Part shown: piece by piece, positions 1 to 5,115 of the stretch
Position numbering within the stretch: position 1 is the first letter of the stretch
Layout: each line of letters opens with the position of its first letter
Assembly (NCBI GenBank): GCA_017501025.1
Contig: JAFVXS010000135.1
Coordinates: forward strand, 1 to 5,450
From: Alistipes sp.
GTDB taxonomy: Bacteria > Bacteroidota > Bacteroidia > Bacteroidales > Rikenellaceae
Direction of reading: 5' to 3'
Length of the DNA: 5,450 bases
The notes under the pieces: model-generated
Told to the model about the DNA's origin: nothing
The model's database searches: none
What the model saw: only the letters and a program-made list of their open reading frames with translations
Position numbers and translations under genes: made by a program

Positions 1-765
1 CTTACCTGTGAGGAAGAGACGACCGATGATGGCAACATCTGCATAATTTACAGTCCAAACCTTATCGCCCTTGTTAATTGGGTCAATGTGGTGAATTTGA
101 ACACCTACGTTACCTGCCGGGTGCTTACCCTTAAATGCGTGCAACTCAACACCCTTGATAGCCGGAGCAGCTTTGCAAGCATCGTAGGAGAGGTGTACTT
201 TACCCGCGGTCAAGCGACGCAATACATCAAAACCCTTCTGCAAAGCAGCCTGCTCATCAGCAAGTACATAATCGTACTGCGGTGCGAGCGGTGCCGAATC
301 GAATGCCGAAACAAAAATCGACTTCGGAGTATCGGCCGGCGATGCAATAATACCATAAGGACGCTGAATAAGCAGTGTCCACAGTCCCGATTTGAGCAAA
401 AGTGCAACAATCTCCTCGCGTGTTGCCTTTTCGACATCCAACAGAGCAAACTCCTCGTATGCAATGGCAGCATCGGCCTTAACGCAAACAGAGAGAATAC
501 GACGTTTCTCTCCACGGTTTACGGCAGATACCGTACCGCTTACAGGCGATGTAAACAACACCTCCGGAGACTTCTTGTCGAAGAAGAGTGGTGTACCCGC
601 CTTAACTGCGTCACCTTCACGAACCAGCAACTTTGGAGTGACACCCTGAAAATCGAGTGGTGAAACAGCATACTCTGCTGCCAACGGAATAGCCGTTGTT
701 GCAAGAGCTGCCTCACCCTGCAATTTGATGTCCAAACCTTTGCACAGTTTAATGATTTTTGACAT
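1..765 (-). CDS. nqrA: Na+-translocating NADH:quinone reductase subunit A, N-terminal part (runs off left edge)
   Basis: The minus-strand frame from ATG at 765 stays open for 255 codons to the window edge; full NqrA is about 450 residues, so this is the N-terminal 55-60%. The protein opens MSKIIKLCKGLDIKLQGEA, matching the 'KGLDIPI-G-P' start of NqrA. Residues about 43-92 form a lipoyl/barrel-sandwich-like segment (VREGDAVKAGTPLFFDKK, then SPVSGTVSAVNRGEKR). Residues 215-255 carry the signature HPAGNVGVQIHHIDP, then VWTVNYADVAIIGRLFLTGK, very close to the family pattern HPAG-GTHIH-P-W-NYQDV-IG-LF-TG. Known role: cytoplasmic-side subunit of the six-subunit NQR complex, which oxidises NADH, reduces quinone and pumps Na+ across the inner membrane. 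It is normally the first gene of nqrABCDEF; the other genes would lie beyond the left edge (inferred). No Shine-Dalgarno sequence is visible; the leader is A/T rich. The start is chosen because family homology begins within five residues of this Met. Confidence 0.95.
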   Translation of the reverse strand, partial: MSKIIKLCKGLDIKLQGEAALATTAIPLAAEYAVSPLDFQGVTPKLLVREGDAVKAGTPLFFDKKSPEVLFTSPVSGTVSAVNRGEKRRILSVCVKADAAIAYEEFALLDVEKATREEIVALLLKSGLWTLLIQRPYGIIASPADTPKSIFVSAFDSAPLAPQYDYVLADEQAALQKGFDVLRRLTAGKVHLSYDACKAAPAIKGVELHAFKGKHPAGNVGVQIHHIDPINKGDKVWTVNYADVAIIGRLFLTGK

Positions 766-837
766 TGTTAAAACTGTTTTTGTTAATGTTATTGTGAAAT
801 AAAAATTGAAAATAGATTTCGCTTATAAATTCGCCCG

Positions 838-869
838 CGAAGATACAACTTTTTTCCCAATTGTGACAC
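838..869 (-). promoter_or_regulatory. Putative nqrA promoter (weak -33)
   Basis: On the minus strand, TATCTTCG at 845-838 differs by one base from the Bacteroidota -7 element TAnnTTTG and sits in the typical context GTTGTATCTTCGCG. At the 20-bp spacing seen in the better promoters of this window the -33 position (869-866) reads GTGT rather than TTTG, so the -33 element is poor and lies inside the perfect inverted repeat 859-873. The predicted start of transcription would leave a leader of about 65 nt. A weak -33 covered by a palindrome suggests regulated rather than constitutive expression; this is inference. Confidence 0.5.
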
Positions 870-873
870 AATT
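859..873. promoter_or_regulatory. Perfect 15-bp inverted repeat, candidate operator of nqrA
   Basis: AATTGTG-A-CACAATT is a perfect 7-1-7 inverted repeat. It covers the expected -33 position of the putative nqrA promoter, and it lies upstream of the divergent TatD-family promoter. Spacing does not fit the CRP (TGTGA-N6-TCACA) or Rex (longer, TTGTTAA-N4-TTAACAA-like) consensus, so I cannot name a regulator. Binding by a dimeric regulator is inferred from symmetry and position only. Confidence 0.45.
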
Positions 874-875
874 TC

Positions 876-902
876 TACCACTTTATTTATAAATAAGTGG
901 TA
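876..902. repeat. 27-bp near-perfect palindrome in the divergent promoter region
   Basis: Outer arms TACCACT (876-882) and AGTGGTA (896-902) enclose one extra T and the perfect 12-bp palindrome TATTTATAAATA (884-895). The whole is therefore self-complementary apart from one bulged base. It overlaps the -33 position of the plus-strand promoter at 886-917 and lies upstream of the nqrA promoter. A T-rich run follows at 903-907, so it resembles a terminator on the plus strand, but no plus-strand gene precedes it. A regulator-binding site or a cruciform-prone element is more plausible. Confidence 0.5.
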
Positions 903-917
903 TTTTTCCTATTTTTG
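886..917 (+). promoter_or_regulatory. Putative promoter of the TatD-family gene
   Basis: TATTTTTG at 910-917 matches the Bacteroidota -7 consensus TAnnTTTG exactly. Exactly 20 bp upstream is TTTA (886-889), one base off the -33 TTTG. Transcription would start near 924, leaving only about 10 nt before the ATG at 934, an unusually short leader. The -33 element is buried in the palindrome 876-902. Confidence 0.6.
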
Positions 918-933
918 TAGTCGGATAACTTAA

Positions 934-1581
934 ATGGCAATGTTACACCCGACAGATATACACACACATCGCAAAAGTGATGGTTCGTTTCGCACTATCG
1001 CAACAGCGGGTATCCATCCCTACGATGCCGACTCGGCGGACAGTTCGACAATCGCAACGATTGAGCGTATGGTCGGCGAGATTGATGCCATCGGCGAAAT
1101 TGGATTGGATGGCACTTGCAAGAGCGATATTGCACAACAAGAGCGAGTGTTTCGAGCACAACTTGCCATAGCAGAACGCCATAAAAAAGCTGTTGTTCTA
1201 CACACCGTTCGACGATTTGAGCAGACGATGAAAATTCTTGCGGAGTTCGAGTTGCCGCAAGTGATTTTCCACGGTTTTATCGGCTCGAAAGAGCAGGCTC
1301 TACGTGCCATATCGTGTGGTTATTATCTCTCGTTTGGCGAGCGAACTCTCCGCTCGCCAAAAACAGTAGAAGCGTTGCGAAACGCACCTCTCGACTGCAT
1401 TTTCATTGAGAGTGACGTATCCGATATGCCATTGGAAGAGATATACGAAAAGCTTGCTGCACTGCTCGGCATCGAGTCGGATAAGCTCATAAAGATTGTG
1501 GCCGAAAACTTCGAAAGACTCTTCCCCACAAACGGCACTTTATCTGCTATGACCGACGCCATATCGGAGTCAAAAAATTAG
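934..1581 (+). CDS. Short TatD-family metal-dependent hydrolase
   Basis: 215 residues, stop TAG. The amidohydrolase-like TatD pattern is present in order: metal-binding HxH (D-I-H10-T-H12), GIHPYDA (26-32), GEIGLD with Glu55 (54-59), VLH with His90, FHGFIGS with His113 (112-117), a GYYLSFGE strand (129-136), and ESD with Asp161. All expected metal ligands are kept, so it should be an active divalent-metal hydrolase. TatD proteins act as nucleases (3'-5' exonuclease or AP-type activity in E. coli), but the substrate of this branch is not shown by sequence. It is about 45 residues shorter than the usual ~260; much of the gap lies between HxH and GIHP, where only 13 residues remain. It begins 168 bp from the divergent nqrA and ends 100 bp before tcdA. 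No Shine-Dalgarno sequence is seen. A second ATG at 940 (Met3) is an alternative start. Confidence 0.88.
   Translation: MAMLHPTDIHTHRKSDGSFRTIATAGIHPYDADSADSSTIATIERMVGEIDAIGEIGLDGTCKSDIAQQERVFRAQLAIAERHKKAVVLHTVRRFEQTMKILAEFELPQVIFHGFIGSKEQALRAISCGYYLSFGERTLRSPKTVEALRNAPLDCIFIESDVSDMPLEEIYEKLAALLGIESDKLIKIVAENFERLFPTNGTLSAMTDAISESKN
1333..1361 (+). other. Perfect 11-bp GC-rich hairpin inside the TatD-family gene
   Basis: TTTGGCGAGCG (1333-1343) and CGCTCGCCAAA (1351-1361) are exact reverse complements separated by a 7-base loop, AACTCTC. The hairpin lies in the coding sequence for residues about 134-143 (FGERTLRSPK), just after the conserved GYYLSFG strand. It is followed by A residues, not T, so it is not a plus-strand intrinsic terminator. 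It may affect the mRNA or be chance. Confidence 0.6.
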
Positions 1582-1617
1582 CAATCTCCGTTTCAAATAA
1601 TTTATTGCTTATACGAC

Positions 1618-1649
1618 TTTGCTTTTTGGCGATTTGTTTCGTATATTTG
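1618..1649 (+). promoter_or_regulatory. Strong putative promoter for tcdA
   Basis: TTTG at 1618-1621, then exactly 20 bp, then TATATTTG at 1642-1649: a full match to the Bacteroidota consensus TTTG / TAnnTTTG. Transcription would start around 1656, giving a leader of about 26 nt before the ATG at 1682. It lies in the 100-bp gap after the TatD-family gene, so tcdA and the downstream dehydrogenase can be transcribed on their own. No convincing terminator separates the TatD-family gene from this promoter. Confidence 0.75.
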
Positions 1650-1681
1650 TTCCATAGAAACACTATTTATCGGGTTGTTTT

Positions 1682-2434
1682 ATGACAGATTGGTTAGAAC
1701 GCAGCGTTCTGCTGCTTGGCGAAGAGCGGATGAGAATATTGGCTGCGGCAAAGGTGTTGGTTGTCGGCGTAGGTGGCGTAGGTGCATACGCTGCCGAGAT
1801 GTTGGTACGAGCAGGTATCGGCTCGCTTACGATTGCCGACTGCGACCATATCAGTCCATCGAATATCAATCGCCAACTTATTGCGCTTCACTCAACTGTC
1901 GGTCGTTCAAAAGTGGAGGTTTTGTCGCAACGTCTGCTCGACATTAACCCATCGTTACAGCTCCGCATAATAGAAGAGTATGTAAAGGATGAAAAGACAT
2001 ACGAAGTGCTTGATAGCGAATCATTTGACTACGTTGTCGATGCCATTGACACCCTCTCGCCAAAACTCGCCCTTATAAAGGGTGCATTGGATAGAGGCTA
2101 CCCTATTGTCAGTTCGATGGGAGCAGGAGCAAAATTGGACCCTACGGCGATGGAGATTCGCGACATATCAAAAACGCACCACTGTCCGCTTGCCCATATG
2201 CTCCGCAAACGACTCCATAAGATGGGTATCCGACGTGGTTTCAAAGCGGTATTTTCGGCAGAGCCACCAATAGAGGGGGCAATGATTCTATGCGAAGAGC
2301 AGAACAAAAAATCGAATGTAGGCACAATATCGTATATGCCTGCACTCTTCGGAATAGGTTGTGCCTCGGTCGTAATTCGCGACCTGACCGCAACTCCCGA
2401 TAAAGAGCAATCACAACAAATAGATAACGACTAA
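1682..2434 (+). CDS. tcdA: tRNA threonylcarbamoyladenosine dehydratase (cyclic t6A synthase), E1-like
   Basis: 250 residues; E. coli TcdA (YgdL/CsdL) has 268. It is a ThiF/MoeB/E1-type adenylating fold: GVGGVG nucleotide loop (29-34), acidic strand end DCD (53-55), NINRQ with the conserved Arg (61-65), RSKVE with Lys77, and DAIDT (120-124). TcdA-specific features follow: SSMGAGAKLDPT (144-155), the basic segment MLRKRLHKMGIRRGFKAV (173-190), then FSAEPP (191-196), and a C-terminal FGIGCASVVIRDL. Known reaction: ATP-dependent dehydration of t6A37 in ANN-decoding tRNAs to cyclic t6A, which strengthens decoding. In E. coli it works with the CsdA/CsdE sulfur relay; no such partner is visible here. 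It has its own promoter and is followed after 12 bp by a dehydrogenase, so the two are probably one operon. No Shine-Dalgarno sequence precedes the ATG; MTDWLERS.. is where family similarity starts. Confidence 0.93.
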   Translation: MTDWLERSVLLLGEERMRILAAAKVLVVGVGGVGAYAAEMLVRAGIGSLTIADCDHISPSNINRQLIALHSTVGRSKVEVLSQRLLDINPSLQLRIIEEYVKDEKTYEVLDSESFDYVVDAIDTLSPKLALIKGALDRGYPIVSSMGAGAKLDPTAMEIRDISKTHHCPLAHMLRKRLHKMGIRRGFKAVFSAEPPIEGAMILCEEQNKKSNVGTISYMPALFGIGCASVVIRDLTATPDKEQSQQIDND

Positions 2435-2446
2435 CAACAGACTGAT

Positions 2447-3385
2447 ATGGCTAAAATAGTATTTTTGGACGAGTATTCGTTGGCAGGAGGTAATTTATTA
2501 CCAATCAAAGAGTTGGGAGACTATACAGGATACTACAACACCACACCCGAGAGTGTTGTAGAACATTGTCACGGTGCCGAGATAGTAATCTCAAATAAGG
2601 TCGTTTTGTCGGAGGAGGTCATCGCACAACTACCCGATTTACGACTGATTGCCGTAGCCGCAACAGGTATGAATAACGTCGATTTGGAGGCTGCTGCCAA
2701 ACGTGGTATCAAAGTCCGAAACGTGTCGGGATATTCGACCACCTCGGTTGCAGAGGCAACCCTCGCATCGGCACTTGCCCTGCTGCGAAATGTAGCCTAT
2801 TACGACCACTTCTTCAAGAGTGGCGACTATGCCCGTATGGATACCGTTTTCCACTTCGGACGCTCGATTTCGCAACTTCGAGGTAAACGTTGGGGTATCA
2901 TCGGTCTGGGAACTATCGGACACGAAGTGGCACGACTTGCAGCGGCGTTTGGCTGCTCGATTACCTACCACTCAACTTCGGGGGTAACGCGAAAAGAGCC
3001 TTACGAGCAACTATCTCTAAATGAATTACTTGCAACCAGCGATATCGTATCGATACACGCTCCACTCAACGCTGCAACCGCCAATCTCATCGACAAAACG
3101 GAGTTGGAGCAGATGAAATCGAGTGCCATAATCATCAACGTTGCCCGTGGCGGAATAATCAACGAAGAGGCTCTCGCCACAGCCCTGAATGAGCGACGTA
3201 TTGCAGGTGCTGCACTCGATGTATTCTCGACAGAACCACTACGCACATCACCACTCTATGCCCTTGCGGATGAGTATCGACTTCTTGCATCGCCACATAC
3301 AGCTTGGGCAGCAGATAATGCGGTAACTCGACTGGTAGATGGCAGAGCTCAAAATATTAGGGAGGACTTGGATAGTAAGGAGTAA
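2447..3385 (+). CDS. D-2-hydroxyacid dehydrogenase (glycerate dehydrogenase/hydroxypyruvate reductase-like)
   Basis: 312 residues, a normal length for the D-isomer-specific 2-hydroxyacid dehydrogenase family. The catalytic domain (about 1-100 and 285-312) contains AATGMNNVDLEAA and VRNVSGYSTTSVAE. The Rossmann domain holds GLGTIG (153-158). The catalytic triad is present: Arg234 in NVARGG, Glu263 in DVFSTEP, His284 in SPHTAWAA. These enzymes interconvert 2-keto and D-2-hydroxy acids with NAD(P)H in the cytoplasm; HprA/glycerate dehydrogenase is the nearest match from motifs, but lactate or other acids cannot be excluded. The strand after the glycine loop ends in YHSTSG without the acidic residue typical of NAD-specific members, so NADP use is possible (inference). 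The start lies 12 bp after the tcdA stop, so the genes are likely cotranscribed. Its stop codon abuts the minisatellite region. Confidence 0.9.
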   Translation: MAKIVFLDEYSLAGGNLLPIKELGDYTGYYNTTPESVVEHCHGAEIVISNKVVLSEEVIAQLPDLRLIAVAATGMNNVDLEAAAKRGIKVRNVSGYSTTSVAEATLASALALLRNVAYYDHFFKSGDYARMDTVFHFGRSISQLRGKRWGIIGLGTIGHEVARLAAAFGCSITYHSTSGVTRKEPYEQLSLNELLATSDIVSIHAPLNAATANLIDKTELEQMKSSAIIINVARGGIINEEALATALNERRIAGAALDVFSTEPLRTSPLYALADEYRLLASPHTAWAADNAVTRLVDGRAQNIREDLDSKE

Positions 3386-3393
3386 GGGGGGGA

Positions 3394-3591
3394 TTAGAGG
3401 CGTTAGGGACGTTAGAGGCGTTAGGGACGTTAGGGAAATTAGGGATTTTAGAGAATTTAGAGAATATTCCTTAAACTCCTTAAACTCCTTAAATTCCCTA
3501 AACTCCTTAAACTCCTTAAACTCCTTAAATTCCCTAAACTCCTTAAACTCACTAAATTCCTTAAACTCCTTAAACTCCTTAAATTCACTAA
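3394..3591. repeat. 9-bp minisatellite arranged as a large imperfect inverted repeat
   Basis: The left arm (3394-3465) has eight 9-bp units of the type TTAGRGNNN (for example TTAGGGACG, TTAGAGAAT). The right arm (3469-3585) has thirteen 9-bp units of the type CCTTAAACT with variants CCTTAAATT, CCCTAAACT and CACTAAATT, followed by a decayed unit. The complement of the left units (NNNCYCTAA) resembles the right units, and TCCCTAA occurs in both, so the arms are inverted relative to each other around the palindrome GAATATTC (3462-3469). The right arm shows higher-order order, with CCTTAAATT recurring every 27-36 bp. Strand composition is skewed: left purine-rich, right pyrimidine-rich. Because 9 is a multiple of 3, long meaningless open frames (SLN repeats on plus, KEF repeats on minus) cross it; I do not call these genes. 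It begins only 8 bp after the dehydrogenase stop codon. Confidence 0.9.
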
Positions 3592-3593
3592 TA

Positions 3594-3642
3594 AAAAAGA
3601 GCGGAGCACAGCATACCAAACGTATGTGAGCATTCGCTCTTT
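3594..3642 (-). terminator. Terminator-like hairpin, repeat copy 1
   Basis: Read on the minus strand: stem AAAGAGCG/CGCTCTTT (3642-3635 with 3603-3596), inner CATAC/GTATG stem with a 5-base loop, then a T-tract from 3598 down to 3594. This is the farthest copy from lysA. On the plus strand the stem ends only in TTTG, so it could also weakly stop transcription of the dehydrogenase operon. Confidence 0.55.
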
Positions 3643-3713
3643 GTAGTATAACGCGGAAATCTCCGCACAGTTCTATCAAAAAATCATTTTAGGCGAGGGA
3701 GTTCAAGGCATAC

Positions 3714-3762
3714 AAAAAGAGCGGAGCACAGCATACCAAACGTATGTGAGCATTCTCTCTTT
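3714..3762 (-). terminator. Terminator-like hairpin, repeat copy 2
   Basis: Same structure as copy 1, with a T in place of G at 3756 giving one mismatch in the outer stem. The T-tract on the minus strand is at 3718-3714. It is the second of three in series downstream of lysA. Confidence 0.5.
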
Positions 3763-3797
3763 GTAGTATAACGCGGAAATCACCGCATAGTTCCACA

Positions 3798-3923
3798 AAA
3801 AAAATCATTTTAGGCGAGGGAGTTCAAGGCATACAAAAAGAGCGGAGCACAGCATACTGAACGTATGTGAGCATTCGCTCTTTGTAGTATAACGCGGAAA
3901 TCACCGCATAAAATGATTTTTTT
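3798..3923. mobile_element. 126-bp MITE-like unit with perfect 15-bp inverted ends (tentative)
   Basis: AAAAAAATCATTTTA (3798-3812) and TAAAATGATTTTTTT (3909-3923) are exact reverse complements enclosing the third repeat copy. The right end reaches the lysA stop codon: TAA at 3924-3922 uses two bases of this end. Small size, no coding capacity, internal hairpins and perfect inverted ends resemble a miniature inverted-repeat element. The ends are A/T runs, no clear target-site duplication is visible, and no transposase is present, so it may instead be a terminator module of the tandem array. Confidence 0.35.
3835..3883 (-). terminator. Likely lysA terminator hairpin, repeat copy 3
   Basis: On the minus strand, 39 bases after the lysA stop codon, there is a long interrupted stem: outer AAAGAGCG/CGCTCTTT (3883-3876 with 3844-3837) and inner CATAC/GTATG around a 5-base loop. 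It is followed by a T-tract at 3839-3835. The loop differs from copies 1 and 2 (TTC versus TTTG context) while the stem is kept, as expected if structure matters. Being first after lysA, it is the most likely functional terminator. Confidence 0.65.
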
Positions 3924-5079
3924 ACAGGGTGTCACTATACACTGCCCCCGGCAAATCGTGCTGATTATAACACGACGCCATCGACATACCGTAAGCACCT
4001 GCCGACTTAATGGTCAGCAAATCGCCACGCTTCGTGATAGGCAGGGAGACATTTTCGTCGAATACGTCGGTCGATTCACAAGCGGTGCCGACGATTGTAT
4101 ATTTAAGTCGCTGCTCCTCCTCCGAAGTGATATTCTCGATATTGTGATATGAGCCATAGAGTGCCGGACGGATAAGTTCGGTCATACTTGCATCCACTAT
4201 CACCAAACGACGTCCCGTAGCGGTAGTTTTGTTGAAGAGCACCTTTGTAATCAACTCGCCACACTGACCGACAATCGAACGACCAAACTCGAAGTGTACC
4301 GAACGAGCACCGACCTTCAAGTGTTGTTTGATAATGGCAAATACCGAAGCAAAATTCGGGATAGGCTCGTTTTCGGGCATATCGTAGTTGATACCCAAAC
4401 CTCCTCCGACATCGACGAACTCCAACTCAAAGCCGAGTTGAGTCAGATTGGCGACAATGGCATTCACCTTATTACACATATTTTCGAAGACGTGCAACTC
4501 GCGAATTTGGGAACCGATATGAATGTGCATACCGATAACCTGAATATTCATAAGCGACTTAATATCATCAACTTGCGAGAGAATCTCCTCATACGAAATA
4601 CCAAATTTACTATCGGCCTGACCCGTATCGATACAGTGGTTGGTCTTTGGGTCGATATCGGGATTGACACGCAATGCAACCGACACCACACGACCCGCTT
4701 CGCCTGCCAACTCATTTACAAGATGCAACTCCTCGATAGACTCGCAGTTTATCGCCAAAATGCCCTGTTCAATAGCATAGCGAATCTCTTTATCGCGTTT
4801 GCCGACACCCGCATATACTATCTGTTTAGGGTCGAAACCTGCCTCGATAGCACAACGCAACTCGTTACCGCTTGCACAGTCGATACCTACGCCATACTCA
4901 CGAATAATCTGCAAAAGGCGAGCATCGTAGTTGGCTTTGATTGCATAGTGAATTTTATAATCATACTTCGAAGCAATTGACATCAGACTCTCCAAAGTCT
5001 GACGCAAAAGTGCAACATCGTAGAGATAAAAAGGGGTTTCGTACTCCTGTAATTTTGCGGCAATTTGTCTGCTTAACAT
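3922..5079 (-). CDS. lysA: Diaminopimelate decarboxylase
   Basis: 385 residues, complete. It is a PLP-dependent fold-type III (alanine-racemase-like barrel) decarboxylase: PLP lysine Lys48 in HYAIKAN, specificity-helix region HIGSQI (187-192), phosphate-binding GGGLG (225-229), EFGR (264-267) in place of the commoner EPGR, the partner-subunit active-site Cys334 in CESTD, and Tyr363 in GAYGMSMASCYN. Reaction: meso-2,6-diaminopimelate to L-lysine plus CO2, the last step of lysine synthesis; a homodimer in the cytoplasm. The C-terminus (LPGAVYSDTL) is short but matches the ending I recall from Bacteroidales LysA, so I do not consider it truncated even though the inverted-end repeat starts within its stop codon. 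It has its own promoter at 5116-5147, sits downstream of gpmI on the same strand, and converges with the dehydrogenase operon. Related ornithine/carboxynorspermidine decarboxylases are less likely given HIGSQI and CESTD. Confidence 0.95.
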   Translation of the reverse strand: MLSRQIAAKLQEYETPFYLYDVALLRQTLESLMSIASKYDYKIHYAIKANYDARLLQIIREYGVGIDCASGNELRCAIEAGFDPKQIVYAGVGKRDKEIRYAIEQGILAINCESIEELHLVNELAGEAGRVVSVALRVNPDIDPKTNHCIDTGQADSKFGISYEEILSQVDDIKSLMNIQVIGMHIHIGSQIRELHVFENMCNKVNAIVANLTQLGFELEFVDVGGGLGINYDMPENEPIPNFASVFAIIKQHLKVGARSVHFEFGRSIVGQCGELITKVLFNKTTATGRRLVIVDASMTELIRPALYGSYHNIENITSEEEQRLKYTIVGTACESTDVFDENVSLPITKRGDLLTIKSAGAYGMSMASCYNQHDLPGAVYSDTL

Positions 5080-5115
5080 ACCTTATATATAAATTAACTA
5101 ACCATAAGCAATTCG

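Larger units (their letters stand above)
3594..3910. repeat. Three tandem copies of a ~120-bp structured repeat (2 full, 1 truncated)
   Basis: Copies start at 3594, 3714 and 3835, so the periods are 120 and 121 bp; the third stops at about 3910. Order within a unit on the plus strand: AAAAAGAGCGG, a long hairpin closed by AAAGAGCG/CGCTCTTT, GTAGTATAAC, a small hairpin GCGG..CCGC, a variable linker, A-run plus ATCATTTTA, GGCGAGGGAGTTCAAGG, CATAC. Copies are nearly identical. Differences are one G-to-T that weakens the stem of copy 2, CAA/TGA in the loop, CTCC/CACC in the small hairpin, and the linker before the A-run. The motif CCTTGAACTCCC on the minus strand resembles two units of the neighbouring minisatellite. 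No long coding frame with plausible protein content is present. It lies between convergent genes. Confidence 0.93.

Noticed and set aside
88..663. 191-codon plus-strand open frame opposite nqrA
   Set aside because: Antisense shadow of the clear nqrA coding frame, with Cys/Arg-rich composition typical of spurious frames.
876..907. Intrinsic terminator on the plus strand
   Set aside because: The hairpin is AT-rich and followed by T residues, but no plus-strand gene lies upstream and it sits inside a divergent promoter region.
1578..1610. Possible terminator after the TatD-family gene (AGCAAT/ATTGCT)
   Set aside because: The stem is 6 bp with a loop of about 18 bases and no T-tract; too weak to call.
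3394..3447. Telomere-like TTAGGG repeats
   Set aside because: TTAGGG recurs only as part of degenerate 9-bp units in an internal bacterial intergenic region; it is not a telomere.
3339..3629. Plus-strand open frame with SLN repeats (96 codons)
   Set aside because: Same minisatellite artefact on the other strand; it overlaps the 3' end of the dehydrogenase gene and ends in the structured repeat.
3248..3679. Minus-strand open frame with long KEF/REF repeats (143 codons)
   Set aside because: It spans the 9-bp minisatellite, whose period is a multiple of three and so keeps frames open. It overlaps the end of the dehydrogenase gene, and its non-repetitive N-terminus is simply a translation of the 120-bp repeat.
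3594..3910. CRISPR array
   Set aside because: Only three copies with a 120-bp period in which nearly the whole unit is conserved; there are no short repeats alternating with unique spacers and no cas genes.
3810..3998. Minus-strand frame sharing the CGDFRVILQRANAHIR sequence with the frame at 3248-3679
   Set aside because: The shared peptide only reflects the duplicated 120-bp DNA unit; the frame also overlaps lysA in a different phase.
4294..4980. 228-codon plus-strand open frame opposite lysA
   Set aside because: It is a shadow of lysA, which has complete family motifs on the minus strand; the antisense product shows no recognisable features.
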